Assembly: GCA_040079795.1 (NCBI GenBank)
Contig: JBEBJQ010000012.1
Span: 13,667 to 77,666, forward strand
Direction of reading: 5' to 3'
Source: SXIZ01 sp040079795
Lineage (GTDB): Bacteria > Pseudomonadota > Gammaproteobacteria > Methylococcales > Methylomonadaceae
DNA length: 64,000 nt
The notes below the pieces were generated by a model. The model had not been told where the DNA came from. It saw only the letters and a list, made by a program, of their open reading frames with translations, and made no database searches. The translations under genes and the position numbers were made by a program. Of the stretch, positions 35,861 through 44,882 are shown in pieces. Each line of letters begins with the position of its first letter. The stretch's first letter is position 1.

Positions 35861-36561
35861 TGATTAAAGAGGCAGCAGTGCTTTGCGCTCAATTGGGGTT
35901 GCATTTTAACGATCCTGAGTTATTTGTGATGGCGCTAACCCACCGGAGTAAAGGCGCTAAAAATAATGAACGACTGGAGTTTTTAGGTGACGCAGTCTTG
36001 GGCTTTGTTATCGCCCAAAAATTATATGAGCTTTTTCCCTATGCCAGCGAAGGCGAGTTAAGCCGTTTGCGCGCCAGTCTGGTAAATCAAACCACGCTGG
36101 CTAATATAGCCCGTGACCACCATTTGGGAGATTACCTGATTTTAGGCTCTGGAGAATTGAAATCAGGGGGCTTTCGTCGGGACTCGATTTTATCTGATGC
36201 GGTTGAGTCGATTATGGGCGCATTAATAAAAGATCAGGGTTTTGAGGTTTGTCAGCAGTGGATATTAAAAGTATTTGAAGAGAAATTGGCGCAATTAACC
36301 CTGGAAAATTGGAGTAAAGATCCTAAAACACTCTTACAGGAGTTGATGCAGGCCAAACAACAGGAATTGCCTGAATACCGTTTACTGAGTATGTCGGGCA
36401 TGGCACATCAACAAACGTTTAAAGTAGAGTGTAAAGTTAAGTTACTCAATGAAACCACCGTTTCTACGGGTATTTCCAGAAAAAAAGCAGAGCAGGCGTC
36501 GGCTCAGCAAATGTTGACCTTACTACAAAAGGAACTGCTGCAAGATGAAAAACTCTGCTGA
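35860..36561 (+). CDS. rnc: Ribonuclease III
   Basis: RNase III cuts double-stranded RNA, including the rRNA precursor. The 233-residue protein has the catalytic signature 'NNERLEFLGDAVLGFVIA', the second acidic cluster 'LSDAVESIMGALIKDQG', and a C-terminal dsRNA-binding domain ('PKTLLQELMQAKQQELPEY', 'GISRKKAEQASAQQML'). The start is a GTG overlapping the DUF4845 stop. Confidence 0.97.
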   Translation: MIKEAAVLCAQLGLHFNDPELFVMALTHRSKGAKNNERLEFLGDAVLGFVIAQKLYELFPYASEGELSRLRASLVNQTTLANIARDHHLGDYLILGSGELKSGGFRRDSILSDAVESIMGALIKDQGFEVCQQWILKVFEEKLAQLTLENWSKDPKTLLQELMQAKQQELPEYRLLSMSGMAHQQTFKVECKVKLLNETTVSTGISRKKAEQASAQQMLTLLQKELLQDEKLC

Positions 36562-36585
36562 TTTGCTGCGTAAGGGATTACGCGT

Positions 36586-37467
36586 ATGAATTGCGGTACT
36601 GTCGCCTTGATTGGTCGTCCTAATGTGGGTAAGTCAACCCTGATGAACCATCTGCTAGGACAAAAAATCAGTATCACCTGTAGAAAACCCCAAACCACGC
36701 GGCACCGAATATTAGGCATTAATACGACCCCGGCAGGCCAGGCCATTTATATGGATACCCCAGGTATGCATGAAGGGGAAGGGCGCGCCTTAAATCGTTA
36801 TCTTAACCGTACTGCTGATACCACCTTATTGGGCGTGGATGTTGTGGTGTGGTTGATTGATGGGTTAATGTGGCATGACTATGATGACATCATTTTTAAA
36901 AAGCTTGAACAAGCTGGGCTACCGGTTATTTTAGCGGTCAATAAAATAGATAAAATTAAGAATCGTGAGCCGGTTCTGGCTTTTTTTGAAGCCGCACAAA
37001 AGCGCTATCCTTTTACGCATATTGTCCCCATTTCTGCCTTAAAAAGAACCAATTTGGAGCAATTGGAAGGGTTATTAATGTCCATGTTACCGGAAGGAGA
37101 GTTGATTTATCCTGCCGATCAAATTACCGATAGGCCTGAGCGCTTCTTGTGTGCAGAGATTGTGCGGGAAAAACTAACCCGTCGTTTAGGGGATGAGTTG
37201 CCTTATTCCTTAACTGTCGAAATTGAAAAATTTGAAGAACTACCCACGATTTCGAATATTTTTGCGGTGATCTGGGTAGAGCGCTTATCCCAAAAAAGTA
37301 TTGTCATCGGGGCACAAGGAGAAATGCTTAAAAGCATTGGAACGGATGCCCGTAAAGATATTGAAAAATTGTTAGACCAGAAAGTTTATCTGCAATTATG
37401 GGTAAAAGTTAAAAAAGGCTGGTCTGACAATGAACGTGCTTTACAAAGCCTGGGCTTTAATGACTGA
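36586..37467 (+). CDS. era: GTPase Era
   Basis: Era binds 16S rRNA and is needed for 30S assembly. The 293-residue protein has G1 'GRPNVGKSTLMNHLLG', G3 'DTPGMHEG', G4 'NKIDKIKN' and a C-terminal KH domain with 'VIGAQGEMLKSIGTDARKDI'. It overlaps recO by 8 bp when recO begins at 37460. Confidence 0.97.
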   Translation: MNCGTVALIGRPNVGKSTLMNHLLGQKISITCRKPQTTRHRILGINTTPAGQAIYMDTPGMHEGEGRALNRYLNRTADTTLLGVDVVVWLIDGLMWHDYDDIIFKKLEQAGLPVILAVNKIDKIKNREPVLAFFEAAQKRYPFTHIVPISALKRTNLEQLEGLLMSMLPEGELIYPADQITDRPERFLCAEIVREKLTRRLGDELPYSLTVEIEKFEELPTISNIFAVIWVERLSQKSIVIGAQGEMLKSIGTDARKDIEKLLDQKVYLQLWVKVKKGWSDNERALQSLGFND

Positions 37468-38212
37468 AGCTGTGGTGCTTTTACAGCCGGCGTTTATTTT
37501 GCAACACCGGCCTTACCGCGAGACCAGTTTAATTTTAGATTTGCTTACGCGTGATTACGGTATTGTGGCAGTTCTAGCGAAAGGTGTCAGAAAAGCTAAG
37601 TCTAAAACTGCTGGCTTACTGTTGCCTTTTAAAGCTTTAACTGTCTCTTATTGCGGCAAAGCAGATTTGAAAATGTTGACCCAGGTCGAGCTACAGGCTG
37701 GTGCCACTAATTTAACTGGGCTCGCTTTGTATTGTGGGTTTTATGTGAATGAATTGGTCAGTCGGTTTTTGCATAAATACGATCCGCATCCTGAAGTTTA
37801 TAACGATTATTTCGATTGTTTAACGCAATTGACCTGGGTTATGTCGGCTGATCAATGCAGCGGCTCAAGTTTAACGCCGGTGATGCAATTAGAGGCGGTG
37901 TTACGGGTTTTTGAGCTTAATTTAATGCAAAATATTGGCTTGGCGTTATTGACCCAACATGATGCCTATACCGAAACTGCGATTAAACCTGCGGCGACTT
38001 ATTACTTTCATGCTGAGCTTGGCGTTATTGAGCACAGTGGTACCGGAACAGTTAGCGGTAAGACAATTCTGGCGATGAATGACAAGGATTTTAGTGATGC
38101 CCAAACACTGTCTGAAGCTAAGAAAATCATGCGTTCAGTCATCAATTTCCACTTGCAAGGCAAGCCGTTAAAAAGTCGCGCCGTGCTTACTAAAATCTAC
38201 CGGCAATTCTAA
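37460..38212 (+). CDS. recO: DNA repair protein RecO
   Basis: RecO loads RecA on SSB-coated gaps with RecF and RecR. The ATG at 37460 gives 250 residues beginning 'MTEAVVLLQPAFILQHRPYR', the N-terminal OB-fold pattern 'TSLILDLLTRDYGIVAVLAK'. The zinc-less helical C-terminal half has 'YCGFYVNELVSRFLHKYDPH'. A longer start at 37430 would overlap era by 38 bp and adds residues not typical of the family. Confidence 0.94.
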   Translation: MTEAVVLLQPAFILQHRPYRETSLILDLLTRDYGIVAVLAKGVRKAKSKTAGLLLPFKALTVSYCGKADLKMLTQVELQAGATNLTGLALYCGFYVNELVSRFLHKYDPHPEVYNDYFDCLTQLTWVMSADQCSGSSLTPVMQLEAVLRVFELNLMQNIGLALLTQHDAYTETAIKPAATYYFHAELGVIEHSGTGTVSGKTILAMNDKDFSDAQTLSEAKKIMRSVINFHLQGKPLKSRAVLTKIYRQF

Positions 38213-38215
38213 GTT

Positions 38216-38953
38216 ATGCAAGAGAATCTTATTTTATTAGGCGTGAATATTGATCATATTGCCACGGTCAGGCAGGCGCGTGGAACCCTTTATCCTGATC
38301 CGGTGCAAGCGGCGTTGATTGCAGAGCAGGCAGGTGCGGATGGCATTACTGCGCATTTGCGCGAAGATCGTCGGCATATTCAGGATAGGGATATTTTTCT
38401 TTTAAAAGAGATGCTGCAAACCCGTTTGAATTTAGAGATGGGTGTGACTGATGAAATGTTGGCTATTGCCCTGAGGGTACAGCCTTTTGCGTGTTGTTTG
38501 GTACCTGAAAAAAGGGCTGAGTTAACCACAGAAGGCGGTCTGGATGTCATTGCCCATTTCGAGTCAGTTAAGCAGGCTTGTCAGCAATTAGGCGCAGCAG
38601 GAATAGAGGTTTCTTTATTTATAGATCCTGTCGCCGCACAAATTGATGCCGCAGTTAAAGCGGGTGCCCCGGTCATCGAACTACACACCGGCGCTTATGC
38701 TGACGCCAACGATGCCCAGCAACAGGATTTGGAATTACAACGCATTCAACAGGCTGCCACTTATGCCAAGCAATGTGGCTTACAGGTTAATGCTGGACAT
38801 GGGTTAAATTTTTATAATGTGGAAGCCATTTGCCGAATTCCTGAAATTGTTGAATTGAATATCGGGCATTCAATTATTGCGCAGGCAGTGTTCTCGGGTT
38901 TGGCACAGACTGTAAAAGATTTAAAGCAAGTTATGCGCGCGGTTAGATATTAA
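38216..38953 (+). CDS. pdxJ: Pyridoxine 5'-phosphate synthase
   Basis: PdxJ condenses 1-deoxyxylulose 5-phosphate with 3-amino-1-hydroxyacetone phosphate to form pyridoxine 5'-phosphate. The 245-residue TIM-barrel protein has 'LGVNIDHIATVRQARGT', 'GITAHLREDRRHIQDRD', 'VSLFIDPV', 'ELHTGAYAD' and 'NAGHGLNFYNV'. It follows recO by 3 bp. Confidence 0.97.
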   Translation: MQENLILLGVNIDHIATVRQARGTLYPDPVQAALIAEQAGADGITAHLREDRRHIQDRDIFLLKEMLQTRLNLEMGVTDEMLAIALRVQPFACCLVPEKRAELTTEGGLDVIAHFESVKQACQQLGAAGIEVSLFIDPVAAQIDAAVKAGAPVIELHTGAYADANDAQQQDLELQRIQQAATYAKQCGLQVNAGHGLNFYNVEAICRIPEIVELNIGHSIIAQAVFSGLAQTVKDLKQVMRAVRY

Positions 38954-39039
38954 ACAGGCTTATTTCTGGCTTCAAAGTACAGAGTGTTAGAAATTTGATA
39001 TGGCGCTACTAAACTATAGCGCTGTGCAGCTATGTATAG

Positions 39040-39870
39040 TTAGCTCGGCTGTGGATAATGCCGTAAAACACGTTTAACGTAATCGCGTGTTTCTTTATAA
39101 GGGGGGATGCCTTTATATTTATCAACAGCACCTTCACCGGCATTATAAGCAGCAGCGACCAGTTCAATATTGCCATGATAGCGGTTTAATAACCAGCGGA
39201 GATAGCGTACCCCGCCTTTAACATTTTGACTGGCGTCAAACGCATCTTTTACATTGAAGCGTTCTGCCGTTGCCGGTATCAATTGCATTAAACCCATGGC
39301 ATTTGCGTTTGATTGGGCGTGGGGCTGGAAATTTGATTCTACACTGACGATGGATAACGCCAATAGTGGGTCAACGTCATGCCATTGCGCGATGCTTTTA
39401 ATCATATCAACCAGCCAGCGTCGGTTTTTAGGTAAAGATGCCAGCCTATTGCTGAGTGTTTCATTTTGAGCGCTAAATGTTTGCACCGGATGCGGGACGT
39501 GCGGAGGGTTGCTGCCTGTTAAAACACAACCGGGCAATTTGTCGGAGCTATAACGGATGGTCTCCAGCATATTGCTTGCTTCTAAATGACCTTGCTGCGC
39601 AGCCATTGCTAAAAGGGATGCGGCAACCTCGCGGTCTTCCGGTACGCCTTGTCCAAATGCAAACAGCATAGCTAAACGATATTGCGCTTCTATTGAGCCT
39701 TCGCGGGCACCCGTGCAATATAACTTAGCAGCCCCCCAAGGGTCGTGTCGCTCCAATTGGCTGGCTTTTTTTAGTAGTGCCTGTTGCGGTATTATTGGGC
39801 TTTCAAGGCTCCCCGTACCCCAGCAGGTGCCAATGGTGGCAAGCATAAGAAATAAGATGACGCGATACAT
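39040..39870 (-). CDS. Lytic transglycosylase with N-terminal Sel1-like repeats
   Basis: The ATG at 39870 gives a 276-residue product with a signal peptide ('VILFLMLATIGTCWG'). An upstream in-frame TTG would precede the signal with a polar stretch and is less likely. Sel1/TPR-like repeats ('AQYRLAMLFAFGQGVPEDRE') come first, then a Slt domain with the catalytic Glu in 'ALSIVSVESNFQPHAQS', 'NAMGLMQLIPATAERF' and 'VAAAYNAGEGAVDKYKG'. Such enzymes cleave peptidoglycan to anhydromuropeptides. The coupling of Sel1 repeats to a Slt domain recurs in methanotrophs and may recruit partner proteins. Confidence 0.9.
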   Translation of the reverse strand: MYRVILFLMLATIGTCWGTGSLESPIIPQQALLKKASQLERHDPWGAAKLYCTGAREGSIEAQYRLAMLFAFGQGVPEDREVAASLLAMAAQQGHLEASNMLETIRYSSDKLPGCVLTGSNPPHVPHPVQTFSAQNETLSNRLASLPKNRRWLVDMIKSIAQWHDVDPLLALSIVSVESNFQPHAQSNANAMGLMQLIPATAERFNVKDAFDASQNVKGGVRYLRWLLNRYHGNIELVAAAYNAGEGAVDKYKGIPPYKETRDYVKRVLRHYPQPS

Positions 39871-40201
39871 ATTAAGGGGAGCTCTCAATGGTAAGTATAA
39901 TTTGATCGCTACGTCGATCTTCAAAAGCCGGTATTATTTATACGGCTGACTAATTGCTCTGATGCTGAATATTTTACTTAACTCTTAGGTGACTGCGAGT
40001 ATCAGAAAACGGCGATTTAGTTTCACCTCCAGTATAGTAGTTGTCAAGAAATATTCCATCTGTATAATCTCAAGGTTAGCCTGTTTGGGGTAAATATTTG
40101 ATCAGATTATTTGTCGAAATGTTGGCAGTGTCCGATTTTATTGTTGTTGCTGTGGGTTTGGATGACAGCATCGTCATGTTAAACCAGGAAATATAATAAC
40201 T
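39871..40201. other. Divergent intergenic region ahead of the antiporter/DabA-like operon
   Basis: Holds the promoter described at 40041-40068 and a leader of about 125 nt. A ribosome site 'aggaa' lies just before the ATG at 40202. I see no structured leader RNA. Confidence 0.5.
40041..40068 (+). promoter_or_regulatory. Strong sigma-70 promoter for the five-gene operon
   Basis: The hexamers 'ttgtca' (40041-40046) and 'tataat' (40063-40068) are separated by 16 nt. The -10 is a perfect match and the -35 has one mismatch. Transcription would start near 40075. Confidence 0.65.
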
Positions 40202-41674
40202 ATGGGGATTCTAAGTTTATTGTTATGGACACCGGCATTCGGGGTCTTATTACTCGCCTTGACTCCCGCCCATTACGTTCCAATCCTTCGTGTTATTAGT
40301 GGCGGAACAGCCGCACTGACGCTGCTGTTAGCGATTTGCGTTATGGTTCGCTACGATGCTTTTAATTCTGCCCTGCAATTTAGCGAACTGTTTATTTTAA
40401 ATTCCGATTTAGGGAATACCTATGCCTTGGGAGTAGACGGTTTATCCTTACCTATGGTGTTATTGACAGGCTTGTTGACAGGCACTGCATTACTGTTATC
40501 AACCGGTATCACTGAGCACATCAAGACCTATCATATTTGCATTTTATTGCTTGAGTTTGGCTTGTTAGGGGTATTTCTTGCCCAGGATTGGGTGTTGTTT
40601 TATTTCTTTTGGGAAGCTACTTTGATCCCCCTGTTTTTTTTAATTGATCGTTGGGGAAGCAAACGGCGACATGGTGCCAGCCTTAATTTTTTATTGTATA
40701 ACTTGGGCGGTTCTATTTTTATCCTGGTAAGTTTGTTTGCGCTGGGGGAATATATGCCCGAACAAGGGGGCTCACTGATGGGTGCGTTGGGTGAAGCAGC
40801 ACAGACCATGCCGGAAAATGAGCAGGTTTTGGTATTAATTGGCTTTTTGATTGGTTTTGGCGTCAAAATGGCGTTATTCCCTTTGCATGGTTGGTTACCG
40901 TTAGTCCATGTTGCTGCCCCCATGCCCGTTGATATTGTATTGTCTGGGATTTTGCTCAAGATGGGTGCTTATGGCTTGTTGCGGGCGGTGGTGATGTTAC
41001 CGGTTGCAGTAGAAGCTTTGCAATCGATATTGGTGTTTCTAGCCTTATTCACTATGTTGTATGGCGGTTTATTGGCATGGCGTCAAAGTGATTTAAAAGC
41101 AATGCTTGCCTATGCGTCAATTAGTCATATGGGGGTTATTTTACTCGGGATGGTGACCTTAAATTTAACGGGATTGACCGGTGCAGTTTTACAAATGACT
41201 GCCCACGGATTAATCTTCGGGGCATTGTTTCTCTTTGTGGGGTTGCTGGCTGAGCGAACCGGTACCAGCAATATTCAGGATTACAGCTCTTTATCACTGG
41301 TGATGCCGCGTTTCGCTATTTTAACTACCCTGACTTTGTTGGCAGCAATGGGGTTGCCAGGATCCGTGGGGTTTATAGCAGAATTACATACGCTCATTGG
41401 TGGCTTTGAACGCTGGGGTGGTTGGATGGTATTTTTTAGTCTCAGTATTTTAGTTGGTGCTGTTTATACCATTCGTACCATAGGGGCGTTGTTTATGGGG
41501 CCGACTAAGCCCAATATGTTGGCACTTGTTGACATCCAAAACCACGAGTTAGTGATTGCCAGTGCCTTAGTCTCAATTATTATGTTGTTGGGTTTTTTCC
41601 CTACGGTGCTAATTGATTTATCCGTTGCAACTTTGGCGCAAATCAACAGAATTATGACGGAACGGGTTTTATAA
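40202..41674 (+). CDS. NuoM-type proton-translocating subunit (first antiporter-like subunit)
   Basis: This 490-residue protein with about 14 transmembrane helices belongs to the Mrp/complex I antiporter-like family, closest in character to NuoM. It keeps every key channel residue: Glu138 in 'FFWEATLIP', Lys222 in 'GVKMALFPLHGWLP', Lys253 in 'ILLKMGAYGLLR', His in 'MTAHGL', and Glu394 in 'GFIAELHTL'. It is therefore likely an active ion-translocating module. One base separates its stop from the DabA-like gene. No other complex I genes (nuoA-K) are nearby, so it is not part of a standard Nuo operon. Confidence 0.9.
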   Translation: MGILSLLLWTPAFGVLLLALTPAHYVPILRVISGGTAALTLLLAICVMVRYDAFNSALQFSELFILNSDLGNTYALGVDGLSLPMVLLTGLLTGTALLLSTGITEHIKTYHICILLLEFGLLGVFLAQDWVLFYFFWEATLIPLFFLIDRWGSKRRHGASLNFLLYNLGGSIFILVSLFALGEYMPEQGGSLMGALGEAAQTMPENEQVLVLIGFLIGFGVKMALFPLHGWLPLVHVAAPMPVDIVLSGILLKMGAYGLLRAVVMLPVAVEALQSILVFLALFTMLYGGLLAWRQSDLKAMLAYASISHMGVILLGMVTLNLTGLTGAVLQMTAHGLIFGALFLFVGLLAERTGTSNIQDYSSLSLVMPRFAILTTLTLLAAMGLPGSVGFIAELHTLIGGFERWGGWMVFFSLSILVGAVYTIRTIGALFMGPTKPNMLALVDIQNHELVIASALVSIIMLLGFFPTVLIDLSVATLAQINRIMTERVL

Positions 41675-41675
41675 A

Positions 41676-44600
41676 ATGCAGGTTAACGACTTGATAACTC
41701 CGGCTTTACGGCAACACATTCAAGTGGCGCTTGCAAAATTGGATCAAGTCTTACCTAAACAAGCGCCTTTGCCCTTGTTTGCCTTTCATAACCCCCTGCA
41801 CGGCTATCAAGATTTACCTTTTGAGCAAGCATTGGCAGCAGCAAAGACTTTTACCGGGGGTGATGGCTATTTGCCGGAAGTAAAGTTTCGGGAACTGTAT
41901 CGACAAGGACAAATCACGGATACGGATATTTATGCCGTTTTACAACAAGATGCTACCTTACAGGCACAGGAAATAGTGTTAGCCCCACCCGCTATAACCA
42001 AAGCGGCTGTTTATCGTCTTGCTATGTTGTTTGATATGGCGCCAGTCTTACCCAGCGAATTGGCTTGGCAAATTGAAGAATTAAATACCCTGGAAAAATT
42101 TCAACCGGATATACCGGCAGCAGTGAGGCAACAGTTTCTGGGCACTGATGAGGGTGTGGCGATTGAAAAAGATCACATTGCGGCACTGTGGCAACTCATT
42201 TTAAATAGATTAGAGTTACAACAAACTTACTTACATCCTGAGAACATGTTGGACTTGTCCCTGGATCAGGCTGAAGGGTTGTTGGCACAACATAAAGCTT
42301 CACAAAAAAAAGTATCCTTAAAAAAAGCCACTATGCATGAGCGCATGCGCGAAGCGGTTACCAAGACCTTCGCGATGGAGCTGGCACGTTTAGGGGAGGA
42401 TATGAGTTTACGCAATTTGATGATGGATTTATCCGGTATCGATATTTTAGACTTTGTGCGCCCGCAGATTATCCGATTATGTAGTTCTGGCTTGGATGAG
42501 GGCTTAGCGCCCTGGCAATTACCCGGGCGAAACACCGTCGGTATTTACGCTGCCTGGCGGGTAGTGGCAGGTTTGGATATTAATCCGTTCTTACAGGAAT
42601 TGCCCGACTGGCAGGAGATTATCGCCGAGTTACCCGATAACCCCGAAGCGGCGATTATTCTGCAACTAGCGCATTTTGGAATTCCCCAAACGCAATGGGA
42701 AGGCTATTTGCGTTGTTTGGCATTGGAAATACCAGGCTGGGCAGGAATGTTTAACTGGCGCGAACATCATCCTGAATACACGCCTTTAAATGATGCTAAA
42801 CCAACCCTTGCAGACTATTTAGCGATTCGTCTGACGTTGGATCGCCTATGGCTAAATCAAATTTGTCGTGATACCTGGCAAATTGAAGCGACTCTGGATA
42901 GTTTACAAAATTATTTTCGTAAATATTCTTCCGAATATTTGGTGCGTCGATACCTGTTTCGGGGGGAGCTGCCTGAGTATCTGGTTCAACAGGCGGAAGC
43001 GCTGGCTTTAAGTGCCGGGAAAGAGCAATATAACCGTAATGATTGGCAAAATCTGGCCGACATCGTCTGGACTTGGCAAGGAAGCGCAATGACCAATAGC
43101 CGTCCGATGCACTCGGTGTATGATAGTGCTTGGCAATTATTCCGTTTGTGCCAACACTTAGGGCTAAGCGCCCAACATTTATCTGCGGTTAACAAAGTCG
43201 AGTTAGAAAGTTTGCTCATCGCATTGGCAGAGTTTAACCCTGCTCGCCGGAGCCATATATGGCTGAGAGCCTATGAACGGCATTATCGTGAAAACCTATT
43301 ACAAACCCTGCATATTAATTATGCCCGAAAGCATTGGATAAAAACCGAAAGCAGCTTGGATGCACAGTTTATTACGGGCATGGACAGTCATACAGAAAGC
43401 TTGCGCCGGTTGCTGGAGACGGGATGCTCGTCCATTGAGACCTATGGCGTAGCAGGGTTTTTAAGTCGTGTTGAGCCAAAAGTTAGAAGTTCGCATGCTA
43501 CCGGAACGGAATCTGTATCTGATTCGTCTAAAGTCTATTCCCCCAAATATAATTTATCGCAAATTTTAGGCAGGCTATGGCGTCACAGCCTCAGGGGAAA
43601 TTTGTTGTTATCGCCTTTGTTAATGGTCATTGCAGCGCCTTTTATGTTCTTGGACTTATTGACAAAGTTTTTTTTGCCGCTTAAGCAACAATCCATTGTG
43701 AGTAAGCTTAGCGAGAGTTTTAATGCCATTTTTAAGCCTAATACATTGCTTACTAAAGCAGAATCAGTAAATGCTCAAGTTATAACGCCCGAATCAATCG
43801 CTGAACTAGCAACTTTATTACAGACTATTGGGCTCACGAAGCATTTTAGCCCGTTGGTGGTTTTTATGGGGCAGGTATCCAGTAGTGTCAATAATAATTA
43901 TTTTGCGGCTTATGCGTTTGGGATAGATGCTCTGCAACAAAATGGTAGCAGCGCCGCGGAGATTGCCTCGCTGGCTAATCGTGCTGAGGTTCGGGCGCAG
44001 CTGGCCGAGTGCGGCATCATTATCCCTGTGGATACCTGGTTTATTGGGGCAGAATACGCTAGCGGTAGTGAAAGTATGGCCTGGTATAACCTGGACGCAT
44101 TGCCGGTTGAGGCTCAATTGGCGGCTAAAAAAATACAGGCGGATTGTGAGCTGGCAATCCAGCGATTAGCGCAGGAACGTACCCAACAGATCGCCTCGAT
44201 GGCTTCAAACCCAAGCACTAAACAAGCTTTGCGGCGGCTAAGAATGCGAGCGGCTGGTTTTTCACAAGTTTGTACTGCTTACGCCTTTACTGGCGTTACT
44301 GCGGCGGTTATCGGTAGACGCGCACTTACGCGAGGGCTATTTTTGGATCCTGGCGTTTTTTTAGCGGCGTATGAACCCACTCAGGATATTAAGGGTGATC
44401 TTCTAGAGCGGTTATTATTAACAGTTGTACCTGCACTTACCGCAATGAATTTGGCCTATTACTTTGCAAGCGTTGATAACCAAAGGTTCGGTAGTGGCAA
44501 CACTATTTTGCATAATGCTATAGGCCAATTAGGGGTTATGGAAGGAGCAAGCAGTGATTTACGCGTTGGTTTACCCAAACAAATGACCGGGCAACATACC

Positions 44601-44882
44601 GCGATGCGATTACAATTGGTGGTTGAATCCAAAATTGAGTTGCTGGAACAGCTGTTCACTCGGCAGCCACACTTACAGCAATTGATTCATAACGGCTGGT
44701 TACAATTAAATATGCAAGATCCTGAAACCGGTGTTATTTCGATATTTGGCGTAGATCAACAGTTCAGTCCTTGGCAACCGGATGGGGCTGTTTTACCGGT
44801 TTCTGCAAGGGTGACCGAAGCTGATGCGGCTTCTGATCGGCCTTTTAAGTCCGCTTTTTTTATAGCGCCTGCGCATGGATAG
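41676..44882 (+). CDS. DabA-like (DUF2309/UPF0753) protein lacking canonical zinc ligands
   Basis: The 1068-residue protein is a full-length DUF2309 homologue: N-terminal 'FAFHNPLHGYQDLPFEQAL', 'TYGVAGFLSR', 'PLVVFMGQVSSSVNN' and the C-terminal 'RFGSGNTILHNAIGQLGVM'. DabA with DabB forms an energy-coupled CO2-hydrating complex whose zinc is held by Cys, Asp, His and Cys. By my alignment to the canonical 'CIDVRSE' and 'GHGS...DCGACGG' motifs, only Asp570 survives; the others are Gly568, Gln733 and Phe748. The conserved 'RPEWGLA' is also replaced by 'CTAYAFT'. The frame is intact, so this is divergence, not decay. The C-terminus overlaps the next gene by 8 bp. Confidence 0.9.
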   Translation: MQVNDLITPALRQHIQVALAKLDQVLPKQAPLPLFAFHNPLHGYQDLPFEQALAAAKTFTGGDGYLPEVKFRELYRQGQITDTDIYAVLQQDATLQAQEIVLAPPAITKAAVYRLAMLFDMAPVLPSELAWQIEELNTLEKFQPDIPAAVRQQFLGTDEGVAIEKDHIAALWQLILNRLELQQTYLHPENMLDLSLDQAEGLLAQHKASQKKVSLKKATMHERMREAVTKTFAMELARLGEDMSLRNLMMDLSGIDILDFVRPQIIRLCSSGLDEGLAPWQLPGRNTVGIYAAWRVVAGLDINPFLQELPDWQEIIAELPDNPEAAIILQLAHFGIPQTQWEGYLRCLALEIPGWAGMFNWREHHPEYTPLNDAKPTLADYLAIRLTLDRLWLNQICRDTWQIEATLDSLQNYFRKYSSEYLVRRYLFRGELPEYLVQQAEALALSAGKEQYNRNDWQNLADIVWTWQGSAMTNSRPMHSVYDSAWQLFRLCQHLGLSAQHLSAVNKVELESLLIALAEFNPARRSHIWLRAYERHYRENLLQTLHINYARKHWIKTESSLDAQFITGMDSHTESLRRLLETGCSSIETYGVAGFLSRVEPKVRSSHATGTESVSDSSKVYSPKYNLSQILGRLWRHSLRGNLLLSPLLMVIAAPFMFLDLLTKFFLPLKQQSIVSKLSESFNAIFKPNTLLTKAESVNAQVITPESIAELATLLQTIGLTKHFSPLVVFMGQVSSSVNNNYFAAYAFGIDALQQNGSSAAEIASLANRAEVRAQLAECGIIIPVDTWFIGAEYASGSESMAWYNLDALPVEAQLAAKKIQADCELAIQRLAQERTQQIASMASNPSTKQALRRLRMRAAGFSQVCTAYAFTGVTAAVIGRRALTRGLFLDPGVFLAAYEPTQDIKGDLLERLLLTVVPALTAMNLAYYFASVDNQRFGSGNTILHNAIGQLGVMEGASSDLRVGLPKQMTGQHTAMRLQLVVESKIELLEQLFTRQPHLQQLIHNGWLQLNMQDPETGVISIFGVDQQFSPWQPDGAVLPVSARVTEADAASDRPFKSAFFIAPAHG

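Noticed and set aside
37430..37459. Upstream start for RecO
   Set aside because: It would overlap era by 38 bp and add residues outside the usual RecO N-terminus; the ATG at 37460 fits the family better.
43480..43560. Possible frameshift or linker damage inside the DabA-like gene
   Set aside because: The reading frame is continuous, and conserved landmarks occur before and after; the Ser/Thr-rich segment looks like a flexible insertion, so the zinc-ligand loss is not due to a shifted frame.
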